From Stercorarius parasiticus (Eukaryota; Chordata; Aves; Charadriiformes; Stercorariidae), in NCBI GenBank assembly GCA_013396915.1, contig VWZL01001940.1, forward strand, positions 795,152 through 859,151: a DNA stretch of 64,000 nt. The letters run 5' to 3'. The translations under genes were made by a program, and so were the position numbers. This document shows, in pieces, positions 36,801-48,700 of this stretch; position 1 is the stretch's first letter; each line of letters begins with the position of its first letter. The notes beneath the pieces were generated by a model that saw only the letters and a program-made list of their open reading frames with translations, did not search any database and was not told where the DNA came from.

Positions 36801-39800
36801 TTGTCTGGGGCAGCAGACTGCTGCAGGGAGAAAAAAGGCCATGGCCCAGATGCATCTTTGCCTGTAGCAGAGCCCTGGAAGGCAGCAAACAGGCATTCCG
36901 CGCTGCTGCCAGTGCCCAAAGGAGCTGTAGTGCCTGCTGCAGGAAGCCCTCCTGGGACTGGGTGGCCCTTGCAGTCCTCTGGTAGCCCTGGTCAGAGCAA
37001 AAGCAGAAAGCCCCCCCTCCCCACAGTTGCCCTTTCCCCATTCACCTACCTGTAATCTATTGTCTCGCCATGGTGTCAAAATGCAATTTTTTTACTATGC
37101 TGTTGATAAGTTTGAACAAAGTGTTAGCTTCTTTAAGTATTTTTTACAAGTAACTGGAAGCACTGATAAAAGTGTTTATCTTTTTACTAAACTCTTCTCT
37201 CTGATGTGTTTATATTGCTACAGAAATGGGATATTTCACAGAGATGTGAAACCAGAAAACATATTAATAAAGGTAATTAATTTTATGTGAGAATATTTAA
37301 CTGAAAGTGAAGTATATCAGTGTTTTTCTCCGTACTCTGAGAAGGTAATGCTTCTTCATGAATAAAAGTACAGTTTTAAAAAAATATATAGACAGTTACT
37401 TCCAATACCATATTCCTGATCTAGACAAATGAACGAGCAAGTTTGTTATTGGCTAAAACCTGACATGAATCAGATGCATTACAGCCTGCATATTCCAATC
37501 TAAAAACCTGCTCTTTATCCTTTATTAATTTATATTTTCCTTTCTGTGTTAACCCAAAAGCAAGATATAGGGTTCAGTTCTGCAGCCCTTTCTTTCTACA
37601 TTCAATTCCTACGTTTAGCGGAAGTTATTCATACAAAAGAGAGCAGAAGGTATTAGATTTCAGAAGATTTCTTTGTGGAAATCTTTCTCCTGACAGTTTC
37701 AGAATGTTTTTTGCTCATGTCTGAAAAGGAAGGATTTCAAAATTCAGTTTATGAAATTTTATTTTCTGGAGATAAATTTTTCTTTTAAGTCTTAGAAGTG
37801 TACAGGAAAAGCCATTACAAAGAGAAGCCAAAGCCACCTATTATATCACTGCTAAACACCAGAACTCTTAACAAAGTAACTTAATCCAGATGTCCTATTT
37901 AGTCTTCCCTTCAGTAATAGTCCATATGCTTTTCAATTAGCTCTTTCTTTTAATGATGTACAGAACAGTATTTGCACATATTATAGGACACAGATACCTT
38001 CAACCCTGAAGCTACTTGCTATTTAAATGCAGTTTCACTGCTATACTACGACCCCTGGGATTTCTGAAACTTTAGTCTTAAAGTAATTTGTGGTTTCTTT
38101 TATGATGACTACTTCACACATTTAAGGAAAATCTTTGCTTGAATATTTCAGTGTTTCTGATTTGTCAAAATGCTTTATTTATTTTTGCAGCAGAATACTC
38201 TGAAGTTAGGAGATTTTGGATCTTGTAGGAGTATCTATTCTAAGCAGCCACATACAGAATATATCTCTACACGCTGGTACCGAGCACCTGAATGCTTACT
38301 TACAAATGGCTACTATAGTTACAAAATTGATCTGTGGAGTGCTGGCTGTGTTTTCTATGAAATCACAAGGTACAGTGCTCAGTGGAGGGTCTTGCTTATC
38401 AAGAAAATCAAGGGTAGATAACTCAAAAAAGGAGCACGTGGTATGGGTAATATGATCTTTGTTTCCATGGTTTTGTGGAAGCTTCTTCTGTGATTATTCT
38501 GCAGGGTTCATGAGGCAGTAATCCTGTTTTGTCTGGCACTCTGCACCCTATGGCAGGTTAGCAATAAAGCAGTGGGATGTTCAAGAGAACAGAGTACCAA
38601 CAAATATTATTTACAAGCAAAATAACATTTTTGAACAGTTGGTTGTTCTGTTGTTTGTTTTGGTTTTAGGATTTTTTTTCTAATGACTTCATATTTGAGT
38701 TTGGTAAAAGTGTGTTTTCTCTGCTTTATCTCTGAATGGCTCATTTCCTGTCATGAGCATTGCTTACCATCCTCAATCTTGTTAATGTACTTGATGGTGA
38801 AGTTTTTCCCTTGTTTTTTGACCTACTACTCTGCAAAACCAGAGGAGATCAGAGAAGAGACTCCCCCTGATTTACTGCTTTGATTTATACTATAGCATGT
38901 TTAAGACCCTTGTACCAGGACCTTATGTTCTGGAATTTTTTGAAGTTAGATTCTGACGAAGGAAGAGTTCAGGCAAACCCAGATTATAGTCCTTTAAGTT
39001 TTTCTATGATGATGAAACTATAACTCAAAAAAATTGTCACTGGTCTTCAAAAAAAAAGGAAAATTAACCACCGTGAGTATTTCTCCCAATATCTTTGTGC
39101 CCTAGCAACAGCAGCAGTTCTTTTTTATTCTCCTCCCACACTGCAGTCTCCGATATGCAACCAGGAGTGATAACATTTGCTTTGCTTCTTTCCTCCTCCT
39201 CCACATGGCAAGTGCAGCTGCTGCCATCATCATCACATTAAATGACAACCCTTATGCTTTGCCTGCTAACTTGTAGAAACAGTTCTACTTCGGTCAGAAA
39301 ACTGTTAACACAAAAATCCCATATGTGGCAGTTCTCTTGCAAAGTAAATTGGGACCAAGAGCTTTAAAAATGCTGTGGTTTTCCATTTCAATTTGAATCA
39401 GGTGGGCTTTGAAGTTTGGCAAGAAAATTACATGCTGCAAACTTAAGTTTTCTTAGGGCAAAAAAACCTAAGAATGATATTTCCTCGTAATTTTAGCTTA
39501 ACGTAACAAATTTCATTCTTTGCAACCACTGCACATTTTCAGCGACCTGACAGATGCGTTCAGAGAGAAATGAGGAATATTTATTGGAAATTACCAAATT
39601 AAAAAAAGATAAAGCCTTGCCAAGCTAAAGGAAGTTATGGACAGATTTGTTTCTTTTTATTTGCATCTTGCAGTGTTTGCTGTTGAACATTTGCGTAAGC
39701 CTTTATGCTTCACACCACATTGTGTAAGAAATTTTAGTCTTTTACTCAGCCATGCTTATCTTTCAAATCTTGGTCTTCCCCTTTCTGTTCCTTATAAATC

Positions 39801-42800
39801 ATGCTTCCTGGATTACATTTTTTTGTGGATTGCACAGTTGTTCTTCCCTAAGTTATAGCTTTACGTTTGGAGACAGCACATTTTTGTAGTTCACGCAAAA
39901 GCTGCTCCCAACTGCTGCTCTGGATACAACTGCACAATACGAATCAGATCTGTTTTCTCTCCTTCCTCTACTCAAAACTTCATAAAGACATTCGGAGAAG
40001 TGTGCAGCCAGCTGTTTGATTGAATTTGCAAACAGTTCAAAGAAGTTTCCTCCTTCTACAGAGGGCGGAATGTATTGCTTTCAAGAATCACATGGTGCTA
40101 CTGAAGTGTTTCTTAAATTATAAGCCCAAGGAAATGCTCTGCTAACGGAAAAAAGCAACATGTGCAAGAAACAGATGTTAGTGGGCCTAACTTGTTTAAT
40201 CTGATTGCTGTATTGATAACAATGTTTTCAAGGACTCTATGCAAGTTTTATATTAACTGAGGATCAAGCTCAGGAATGCAGTTCAAATTACCATCTTTCC
40301 AGCATTGCTGCTTCCGAAGAACCTGTTAGGAATGGAATGTTTCTTATAAATATATTTTTATGTGCATACACAACAAGAGGGACTGCTTGACTCTCTTAAA
40401 ATGAGGAAAACATACTGTCTTCTGGGATCTGCCACTTCACTAGAAGAAAGCACAACCCCATTTCCATTGCCTTTCACCAGGAGGGATGTTCTCTTTACAT
40501 ATTTTACCCCTAACCTGCGAGGAGAGGGCAACTAAGGTTTCTGTTTAATAACCCAGACTCCTCTTTCCATCTAAACATGCAGTTGTATTAATCTGCTCCT
40601 CACATGTTATCCTTCAGTTGTTGGTTGGTGTTAAACTGCCCACAAATGCATAATTCTAAAATGTATCTTCCTCGTAAATGAATATTTTTTTGACTGAAGT
40701 GGCAGCTATGCCACTTAAATTAGTTTAATCATGTCTTCTCTAGTGCTAATACCATCTCTTACCTTGCAGTTTTCAGCCTCTCTTTCCTGGATCTAACGAG
40801 CTGGACCAAATTTCAAAAATCCATGATGTTATAGGCACTCCTGCTAACAAAACTCTCAACAAGTTAAAGCAGTAAGTATGCAGTCTCATAGTTATTAATC
40901 TCACTGTTTAAATATCCACAATACAACTGTACAACTGTGTGCAACTTCTACTCAGGGAACCACCACAACAATCTAATAGTGGTGTGACCACTGCTGACCA
41001 AATAGGAGTGTCTTCTATCCCTACCCAGAGATAGTCACGCATTCATGATCCTTGCAGGCAGAGCAGAGGAAATCTCAGCCTAGGTCAATCTTATTTGGCC
41101 TTTTATTTCCATAGTATCTTTAAGGCCAATGACATAACTTACTAGTAAAGAAAACATTTTTTTTCTAAGTATTACTTACTTGTCCCTAATAAATGATTAC
41201 CTAAATCAGATTAGAATTTCTTTTTTTCAGTAAATTTTAATTCTCTCTGAATATGCATGAATAACTGTTTGTTTTTAACTTGCTTAACACAGGTCAAGAA
41301 TTGCAAGTTTTGATTTCCCCTTTAAAAAAGGAAAAGGAATACCTCCTCTTGTGCACAGTTTGTCTTCCAAAGGCTTCTCTCTCCTGTATGCAATGATAAA
41401 ATATGATCCTGATGAGAGAATTGCTGCCCATCAAGCATTACAGCACCCTTATTTTCAAGAACTCTGGCAAGTGACTGTAAATCACTTCAATCTTGAAGGC
41501 TAAAATTAAGAAGGGGAGGGAGTGCTGTGTGCTTATTATTTAAAGTGGACTGAAATGAAGTTTGCTTACAGTGCTAGTACTTAGCTTGCAAGACAATGAA
41601 CATAATTCAGTCAACATAATTCTTTGCTTTGAGTCCAAACTTCACCTAAAGGACAACTGATGTTTTTCTCTTTTTTTTCTTTTTTTCCCCCAAACTTTTT
41701 AGGGCAGCTGATACACAAGCTTTGGCCACACACAAAAAATTCAAATTGCTGGGAAATACAGCAGGGCAAGTACCTCTGCGTTTGTGGCAAATTTCAAAGG
41801 AAAGTGAAAGACAGGTAATATTAAAGTGGAAGAATAGTCAGCCCATTTTGAGAAAGTAATTTGTGACACTGAGCTTGTTAGCTGGAAACAAATGTTTTAC
41901 TTAAGCTGATTACTTGGTTTTATTCAGTCTGCCTAAACACTGATCTTTATTGGGTCTGATGCAGTTCCACCCCCTGCAAGCCCTGAAAATCATGAGTTAG
42001 AATTTAGAAGCTGTGATACCACACAATCCCTGCAGTAGACGGTTGTCATAGTTGCTATTACTTAGAGGGTCAGTTCCATGGTTTTTTAAAGTATCTTCAT
42101 CCTCTTCTTTTGTTGTCTGCCTTTGAGTTGCAAAGTTGTACAAATGAAGCTGTAGCAGAGGCAGAAATTGTGCTTTTGCCTTCTTAGGCCTTCAGCCTGC
42201 ATTTTGAACAAATGAGATTATTTTTTTTTAACTTAAATATCCTGTATTTAGATGATATCTGGGAAAATCCTAAACTTATATTTGACACTGGAAATCAGCA
42301 AATTAAAATCTGATTAAAAATTCTGGCCAGTTAAAACTTTATCTTCAAGCTATGTGAAAAACACTCAACATTCACTCTTAAGAGTTTACTATATCTGCAA
42401 GGTGTGATAGAAGTTAGTACTGCATGAAAATCTCTCAAATTCATTTTTTCCCCACAAAAAACGAAATTATGCTAGCAAAAAAAATAATAAATTTCTGCTG
42501 TACATTTAACCGTGAAAGCGTGAACTCTTCTGCCGTAGGAGGACCCACATTTTCCACCAATTTAGTTCTTGGATTCATCGGTATGAGCTTAGCAAGTTCA
42601 TTTAGGAAAAATTGCAAGAAACATCCAATAGGGCAGTAATTTTTAAAAAAGAATTATCTGAAGTAATATTTGGCTGAGGTTTTGTTTTTTTTTTCCTGAT
42701 TAGTTGGATTTTCTTCTTTTATTTTTATTCCTTAAGATGTTCTCAGAAAGAAATTGAATCCTTTTTTTTTTTATTTTAAAAGTATTCTCTTAGGAAAGTC

Positions 42801-43148
42801 CAGGAAAAAACAAAACAACGTGGGCCTCCTTGTGGAGAATTACCAAAATTAAATCTTTCTGAAGTAGCCAAATTGACTTCCTGCCCTACTCCTACATTGC
42901 ATTCAGTTTTCCAGGCACCTAAGGAAAGTGGTGAAACCCCCATGTTACCGTCTGTTAGATTTATTGGATCAAATACCAAGGTACAGACTCTAACTTGCTC
43001 GTTAAAGTGTAATAGCAAAAATGTGTTTTACACAGCGTATTTCAAAATTCTGTTGTTTCCTCAACAGTCTGAGAAACAGAAGGCGCTTAAGTCTTCCCTG
43101 AAACGTTTCCACTTACCTACTATAGACCGAAGAAGAGGAGGTTACTGA
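24665..43148 (+). CDS. MOK: MOK (RAGE1), RCK-family MAPK/MAK/MRK-overlapping kinase
   Basis: Coding exons: 24665-24671, 29208-29322, 31116-31205, 32817-32887, 36639-36717, 37224-37272, 38191-38369, 40770-40871, 41293-41466, 41703-41814, 42783-42980, 43068-43148. They sum to 1257 nt (418 aa plus TGA) with every phase consistent; human MOK is 419 aa. Kinase landmarks in order: Gly loop IGEGTFSDV (about residues 10-18), catalytic Lys in YYACKHMK, helix-C Glu in REVQALRRL, catalytic loop HRDVKPENIL, DFG (LGDFGS), MAPK-like TEY activation motif (PHTEYISTRWYRAPE), and DPDERIAAHQALQHPYF ending the domain at about residue 290. The basic tail ends LPTIDRRRGGY. MOK is related to MAK and CILK1 and is linked to primary cilium length control (family knowledge). 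All key residues are present. Exon 1 has only 7 coding bases; intron 9 uses a GC donor. The start has A at -3 and matches human MKNYK as MNKYK. Confidence 0.96.
24672..29207 (+). other. MOK intron 1, nothing recognisable beyond the promoter
   Basis: AT-rich, T-biased intron of 4.5 kb. It contains A- and T-runs (26936-26950, 27802-27813, 28768-28860) but no coding exon or RNA gene that I can support. Confidence 0.6.
32888..36638 (+). other. MOK intron 4, nothing recognisable
   Basis: This 3.75-kb AT-rich intron holds no supported exon. The longest open frame, 90 codons at 34427-34699, lacks protein-like composition. Confidence 0.6.
36770..37060 (+). other. GC-rich island inside MOK intron 5
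   Basis: About 290 bases of markedly higher GC than the surrounding intron, with open frames in three readings (100 codons plus; 98 and 82 codons minus). The content is not recognisable and carries no CpG density typical of a promoter. It sits between exons 5 and 6 of MOK. Confidence 0.45.
38370..40769 (+). other. MOK intron 7, nothing recognisable
   Basis: AT-rich intron without supported exons, repeats or RNA genes. Confidence 0.6.
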
Positions 43149-43773
43149 CCACCTTGTAAAGTATTTGCTGTGTGAGGAAAAGCCACGACTGCCCAGTGAG
43201 AGACCAAATCATGCTTCTCTTGGTAGAGATCTAACAAGAACAGCAGCACCTTATTTTGTGTTTCTCTGGCAATTGATAGGAAAACCCCACAAGGTTATGA
43301 GGGCTGCTTACCTGCCATTTTGGTATTCTGTTCCTGAAGGGTATCAATATTTAATTAAAGGATTGTTCTGGCAGAGCTTAGAGAGCATCTGTATTGAACT
43401 TTCTAAGCATTTTTTTTCCTTTTAGAACCCAGTGGAGGAGGAGGTTGGTTAAAAATAACATGAAAGGATTCTTTGAGCTTCAGTATTAGGAATGGAATGT
43501 TATCTACAAAATATAAGTTTTCATATTATATTATAAATGACAGCTTAATTTTGTATATTTTTTAGATGTAAAAAATTTCATTTTTCAGTCGACTCTGGAA
43601 AATACTCACCTCCTATATTTAATAACTTCAACCTCAAGCTTTATTGAGAATATGCAGATTACGCAATCATATGAGGTACTTGATTTTGATGCAGTTTCTG
43701 TAACTGCTGAATATTTTTATATAAGTATAATATAGCTAAAAGCTAAAGCAACTTTTTATTTGATTCAAAAGCA

Positions 43774-43779
43774 AATAAA
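43774..43779 (+). terminator. MOK: Candidate MOK poly(A) signal AATAAA
   Basis: A canonical hexamer about 630 bases after the MOK stop codon, followed by T-rich sequence. It would define a 3' UTR of roughly 650 bases. Confidence 0.45.
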
Positions 43780-43799
43780 ACATAGTCATAGTTTTCTTC

Positions 43800-45704
43800 A
43801 AGCCATTGATCTTAATCACAAGTTTTAAGAGGGACTGATACCGCAGCTAGTCACTTATGAGAAGGTATGTTCCTTTACTGCTCTTTTGTTTCAGGAATTT
43901 TGCACACACATCACCAATAACAATTTTATGTAGGGTTACTCTTTGATAGTGCTATAAAGGGAAGAGTTAAAAGGCAGCATTTTTATCTTACATGGAAAAA
44001 GTAATTGCAATTTGATACCAGTGATTTTAAAACTCCTGAGATCTAAAATTTTGCAATAGTTAATTTGTGATACTTAAATTTGGTGATGGGTTACAAAACA
44101 GTTTTGCTATTTAAAAAAACAAGTAAATTTGTGCAAGTCATACTTAGCTGGGGGTTTAAAAATCTTCTGCCTACCAAGTGTGCATGCAAGACAGGTTTTA
44201 CAAAAAACTTTTTTGTTTTGTTTTTTTTTGTTGTTGTTTTTTAATCGTTCTAAAAGTTACTCTGCTCATAACTGGGAAGCGATCAGCTTTTTTTCTCAGT
44301 AACCAAACACCTCTGTCTGCTGCTGTTCAAATTTTTCTGTGCAACAAAAAAGTGAAAACCAAGCAATGGTTGATGAGCGAAAGCAGGCAAGGGGCACGCT
44401 GTATCAGACATCACTGCTGCACCTCAGGCACTATGAAAAAAGAAGAGAGGCAGCGCACTGGGTAGCGGATCATGTTAAAGTTACTAAGCCAACCCTTCAG
44501 CATCAATTTGAGACTGATGCTCTAAATCCAGACAAACCATTTATTCTAATCAGTTCAGATGCAGCTCAAACAGTGCAGTAAAATACACATCAACATAAAG
44601 ATTTTATAAAAATACTAGTCACGTAGAATAAAAGATATGCCCATTATGCGCTCAGTTCTCCTTCTGAGATATTATTGGGCTATGCATTTGTGAGAATAAT
44701 GATTTTTCTCACTCTTTTAGAGGTTTTCCAGTAGTTGCCTTTTTTGGGGTGGTTGGTTGTTTTTTTTAAGCATCAGTGTCTCAACACTGGCAGGATTCTG
44801 TTGTGACTGCATTAGATCCTATTCCTTGTTCTACCGTTCAGCTTCTGGATAACTTCAGGCATGCCCAAATTCCACATTGTAGCTTTTCAGTGTGGGGAAG
44901 CTCATGACACTCTAGTTCTTGATGAATCCTTTTGAGATTTACTGCTTAAAAGTACCTGTCTATCTTAGGTTCTTCACGTTTTGAAGAAGGTACTATTTTC
45001 ACATACTGTACTGAGGATCAAATGCCATTTACTAGCAGATTTTTTAACGTGAAAATATCAGCAGGCTAAATGTTTATGGTGCATACCATGGGATTAATTT
45101 TTTGGTATTGATTCAAATTTGACTATCCGAGTTGAATATCTTGCACCTGCATCATGGGCTACTGTACCTTTGCTTTCAGAATCTCACTAGCAAGAATTTA
45201 AGGACATCCCAGCCCTGGCAAGAATTCTTGTAAAATAAGGCCGTAGCAGATGATCAAGGCTCTGCAGGGAAACTTGTATTGCTGCTACTCGTCCTACCTA
45301 TGCCAGCAGAATAGCAGATTTCTCTTACTAGGACCGAACAAATACAGAAGCAGAGCTTTAGTGGAAGAACTGAACGTCATAATAAAGGGAGAATTAAACA
45401 GCAGAACATAACAGTATAGCTAACAGCTCTTTCTCATTTTATTGAAACTCATTCTGGATGGATGCTGTCTTTCCTCCGGTTTTAAGCAGAAAATATGCTC
45501 CTGACCATGGTATCTCAACGTGCAGTGGGGGGGACATACAGACAGAGTGACTGCCTGAGTTTTACTCTCTGTTACAGTTAATCATCTCCCCACTTTGTCA
45601 TGCTTTCATATTAGCAACTCATACTACAAGAACAGATCGAGAGCTTCAACAATAAGGCAATACAGCATTTGTTTGAATACCTAGCATATGGGGGTGTACC
45701 TCTC

Positions 45705-45742
<38 letters not shown>

Positions 45743-48700
45743 AAAAAAAAGAAAGGGGTGATGCTAAGCTTAGGAAATGGGATTAAGGACTGCAGGTCTA
45801 CAGGCAGCACAGTGTAATGGTAACCTCTGAATTCTTACCTTTGGAATTCTGAGCAAAAGGCGCCATCAGCTTATCCACGTTTTTTTTCCAGAAAGGAAGA
45901 TGGTGAGTTGCTTGGTGTTAATATATTTGGAGTTGAGCGTGGTGTGCAGCAGTAAAAATGATGGTCTAAAAATAGGTAACTTACTGTGTCTGAGCGATCT
46001 TGCTCTCCACAGTTATTAATTTCTTACAGGATTAAAAAAAAAAAAAGACAAATCCTATACCCACTTTGGACTGATCATTCAGACTCAGAGCTCTTTTACA
46101 TAGGCCAAGGTTCATATTTCAAGAGTATGTTCCTGATAGAGATATGTTAATTCTTTTGGTAGCTTCCCATAATAATTTTCTGGAAATCTCAAAGCACAGA
46201 TGCTGAAGTTTAAATATTTCCATTCAACAACTCAACTAAAAAAAATAAAAATACCTCACATCCTGTGTGCACAAGGTACTTTCCTATTTTCAAAACTGTT
46301 ACTGTAACTGTTTCCTTCTATAATTAATATTATGTAGGTAATTGCTTTATTCTTGTACCAGGAAAGTGGTTGGGTTTTTTTGAAATGAAATTAAATGAAA
46401 TGAAAAAAAGATGAAGTCAGAATTTTTGGTAAGTTGGAGAGAAAAGGCTATCAGAGTAGTGTCTTGTATGTTACCAGCACTTCTCTCGCACGTACTCTGT
46501 ATCAGGCCGTTATAATGAAAAAGGCAATTTCACATTCAGCAGGTCATTTTTGCTATGAAAATTGGGGATTTCAAGTGAAGGACCACATTGGAATGTATTC
46601 TTTGTTTATTTTACGCTTTCAGGTGGATCTTTATACATACAGTGCTTCACGGGTATTTATATCATAACAAGCTCTTTGCTGTTTTACCTCTGGAGACAAC
46701 TTACGCTACTCTGGCTGTTGGACTAGTAAGCAAACTTGAGTTTTCCCACCTGCTTTATAGTTAAAATACACTGAACTTTAAACTACTAACTGGCAAGTAT
46801 TGTTCCTACCCTCATTCTTCTAGCTAAAATTCCATATTGAGATGATCCGTGTTCCACTCACTTGTAAACTTTTTTTTAACATAGTAGGAAAACATTTTTT
46901 TATTAAGAGCTGTATCTATAGTAGAACTCCCAAGTTCTTTCCAGGTAAGTTATTAGTATCTCTTTTCTTCCTAAAATATTTTTTTTCCCACATAGAATAA
47001 TGGGTGGGATGGGCAGTTCAAGCTTCTAGATGATTGCCTAAGAGTAAAGAAGAGGCTGAAAAAAGAAAAACCACATATGCTCCTTGTATGCTCTTCAGCT
47101 ATGATTTGTAGCAGGGACACACTCTGCAAGTAGCTGCTACTCTTACCCTAATGTTGGATACTATGGTCCTCTCAGTACTGGTTTTGTATTTTTCCACGAG
47201 GAGGAAAAAATTCTTTTAAAGTTATTACATATTTTCTCAACTCTTTCACTTTGACTCAGACCGTATGAAGCCCTTACGCAAAAGAAGCCTACAGGGAGAG
47301 AACTACACTAGTTTTCAGTGATGAGGTTTATTTGTATTTTAACAGTTAAACCCGCTATGTTAATAAAACTAAACTTCTGAACAATAATCCTGCTCAGTTT
47401 CAGTATATTCCCCATGCCTCATATTTCAGAAGAATGTAAGTAGATAAGAATTGTAAAATACAGCTCCATCTTTAATGAAGTAGACAACCTCAATGCCAGC
47501 TTATAAGTGTATCTGGCAGTTTTCTGCATGCTAGCTGCATTACAAGAGCAAGGCTTAGTTACAAGTTACTGCGGTCATTTCTCCCCAGGTTTTCATTAAT
47601 TTTCTGAAAAAAATTAACTTCTCATGCCTGAAACTGTCTCAGGTTTGCTTGCGATTTAAAACAGTCTATCCAGCTTTATTGCTGGAGAGCAGGAAAGGCA
47701 TTAATGTGTGCCCTCGTATACAGCGTGTGCGTAGTCGGGCAAGTCCCCCTCCGTCTCACTCTGCCCGCCCGCTAGATTCTGTAAAAGCTTAACTGTGACT
47801 ACTGCTGCATAGGATAAAGGGAAAGATATGGCAGATACTTCTATCTTCTGTCATTCTGGGGCTTGACACAGAGCAGCATCTCTTCGGGGGTGTTTCAACC
47901 TTTGCAAGAACTACTGAAAATAATTTGTGTTCTGTTGCTGAATGATTAAAAGTAACACGTGCTCAGCCAAGCAGCATGAAACTATACAAATACATGGACA
48001 CGTCTATCTCCACAACACTTAACAGTTTAAGAGTGTTGAATTATAAACGAGATGCCTGATTTAAGACAAACAAGTTGTCTCAGAAATGTATCTCCTCCAA
48101 TACGTTGACCTAATTTTAGACTGCCAAGTCAGAAAGCGTGTACGGCTGCTACTGCCGGATCTTTCACTTCACAACTCCCAAGACAAATATACGGGGCTGT
48201 GGGATTACAAAATCCTTACCCCACAAAGTTGTCTGTCTGCAGGAGTTCCACTGTATGATGTATTTAGAGATAAGCCATCAAGAACGAGAACAGAACAATG
48301 GTATTGCACTTTCCTGATTGAAATTCAACTCTTATTGGATATGAAGCAATGTTCCAGATGAAGTATTTTTGAAAGGAATTTGTTCTGCAAAGTTTAGATG
48401 ATATTTCTGTACCAAACGTTTAATTCAACAAAGAATTGATTACATCAAAAGTGATTTGAATTTGAACAGAAAGTAAACAAAAATGCATATTCAAGATAGT
48501 TTAATATGTATTTTCTGAATTAGAAATATCAATTTCTTAAATGAATGAGAATTTCTAGTGTAATGATCCATCACTCCCCTTTCCCACCACTGAATTACAT
48601 TATTTATACATATAATACAGAGCGGACTGCAGTTGGAAACAACAATATTAAAATAAACGTTTAATAGATACAAAGGATCTCTTCTCCACAACATAGTTTT

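Noticed and set aside
43165..43425. 86-codon frame directly after the MOK stop
   Set aside because: It lies in the MOK 3' UTR, has no ATG at its beginning, and its composition is not convincing.
48243..48301. Exon-like segment after a good acceptor (GTCTGTCTGCAG)
   Set aside because: The reading EFHCMMYLEISHQEREQNN looks protein-like, but the phase does not join to the candidate exons upstream and the donor is weak.
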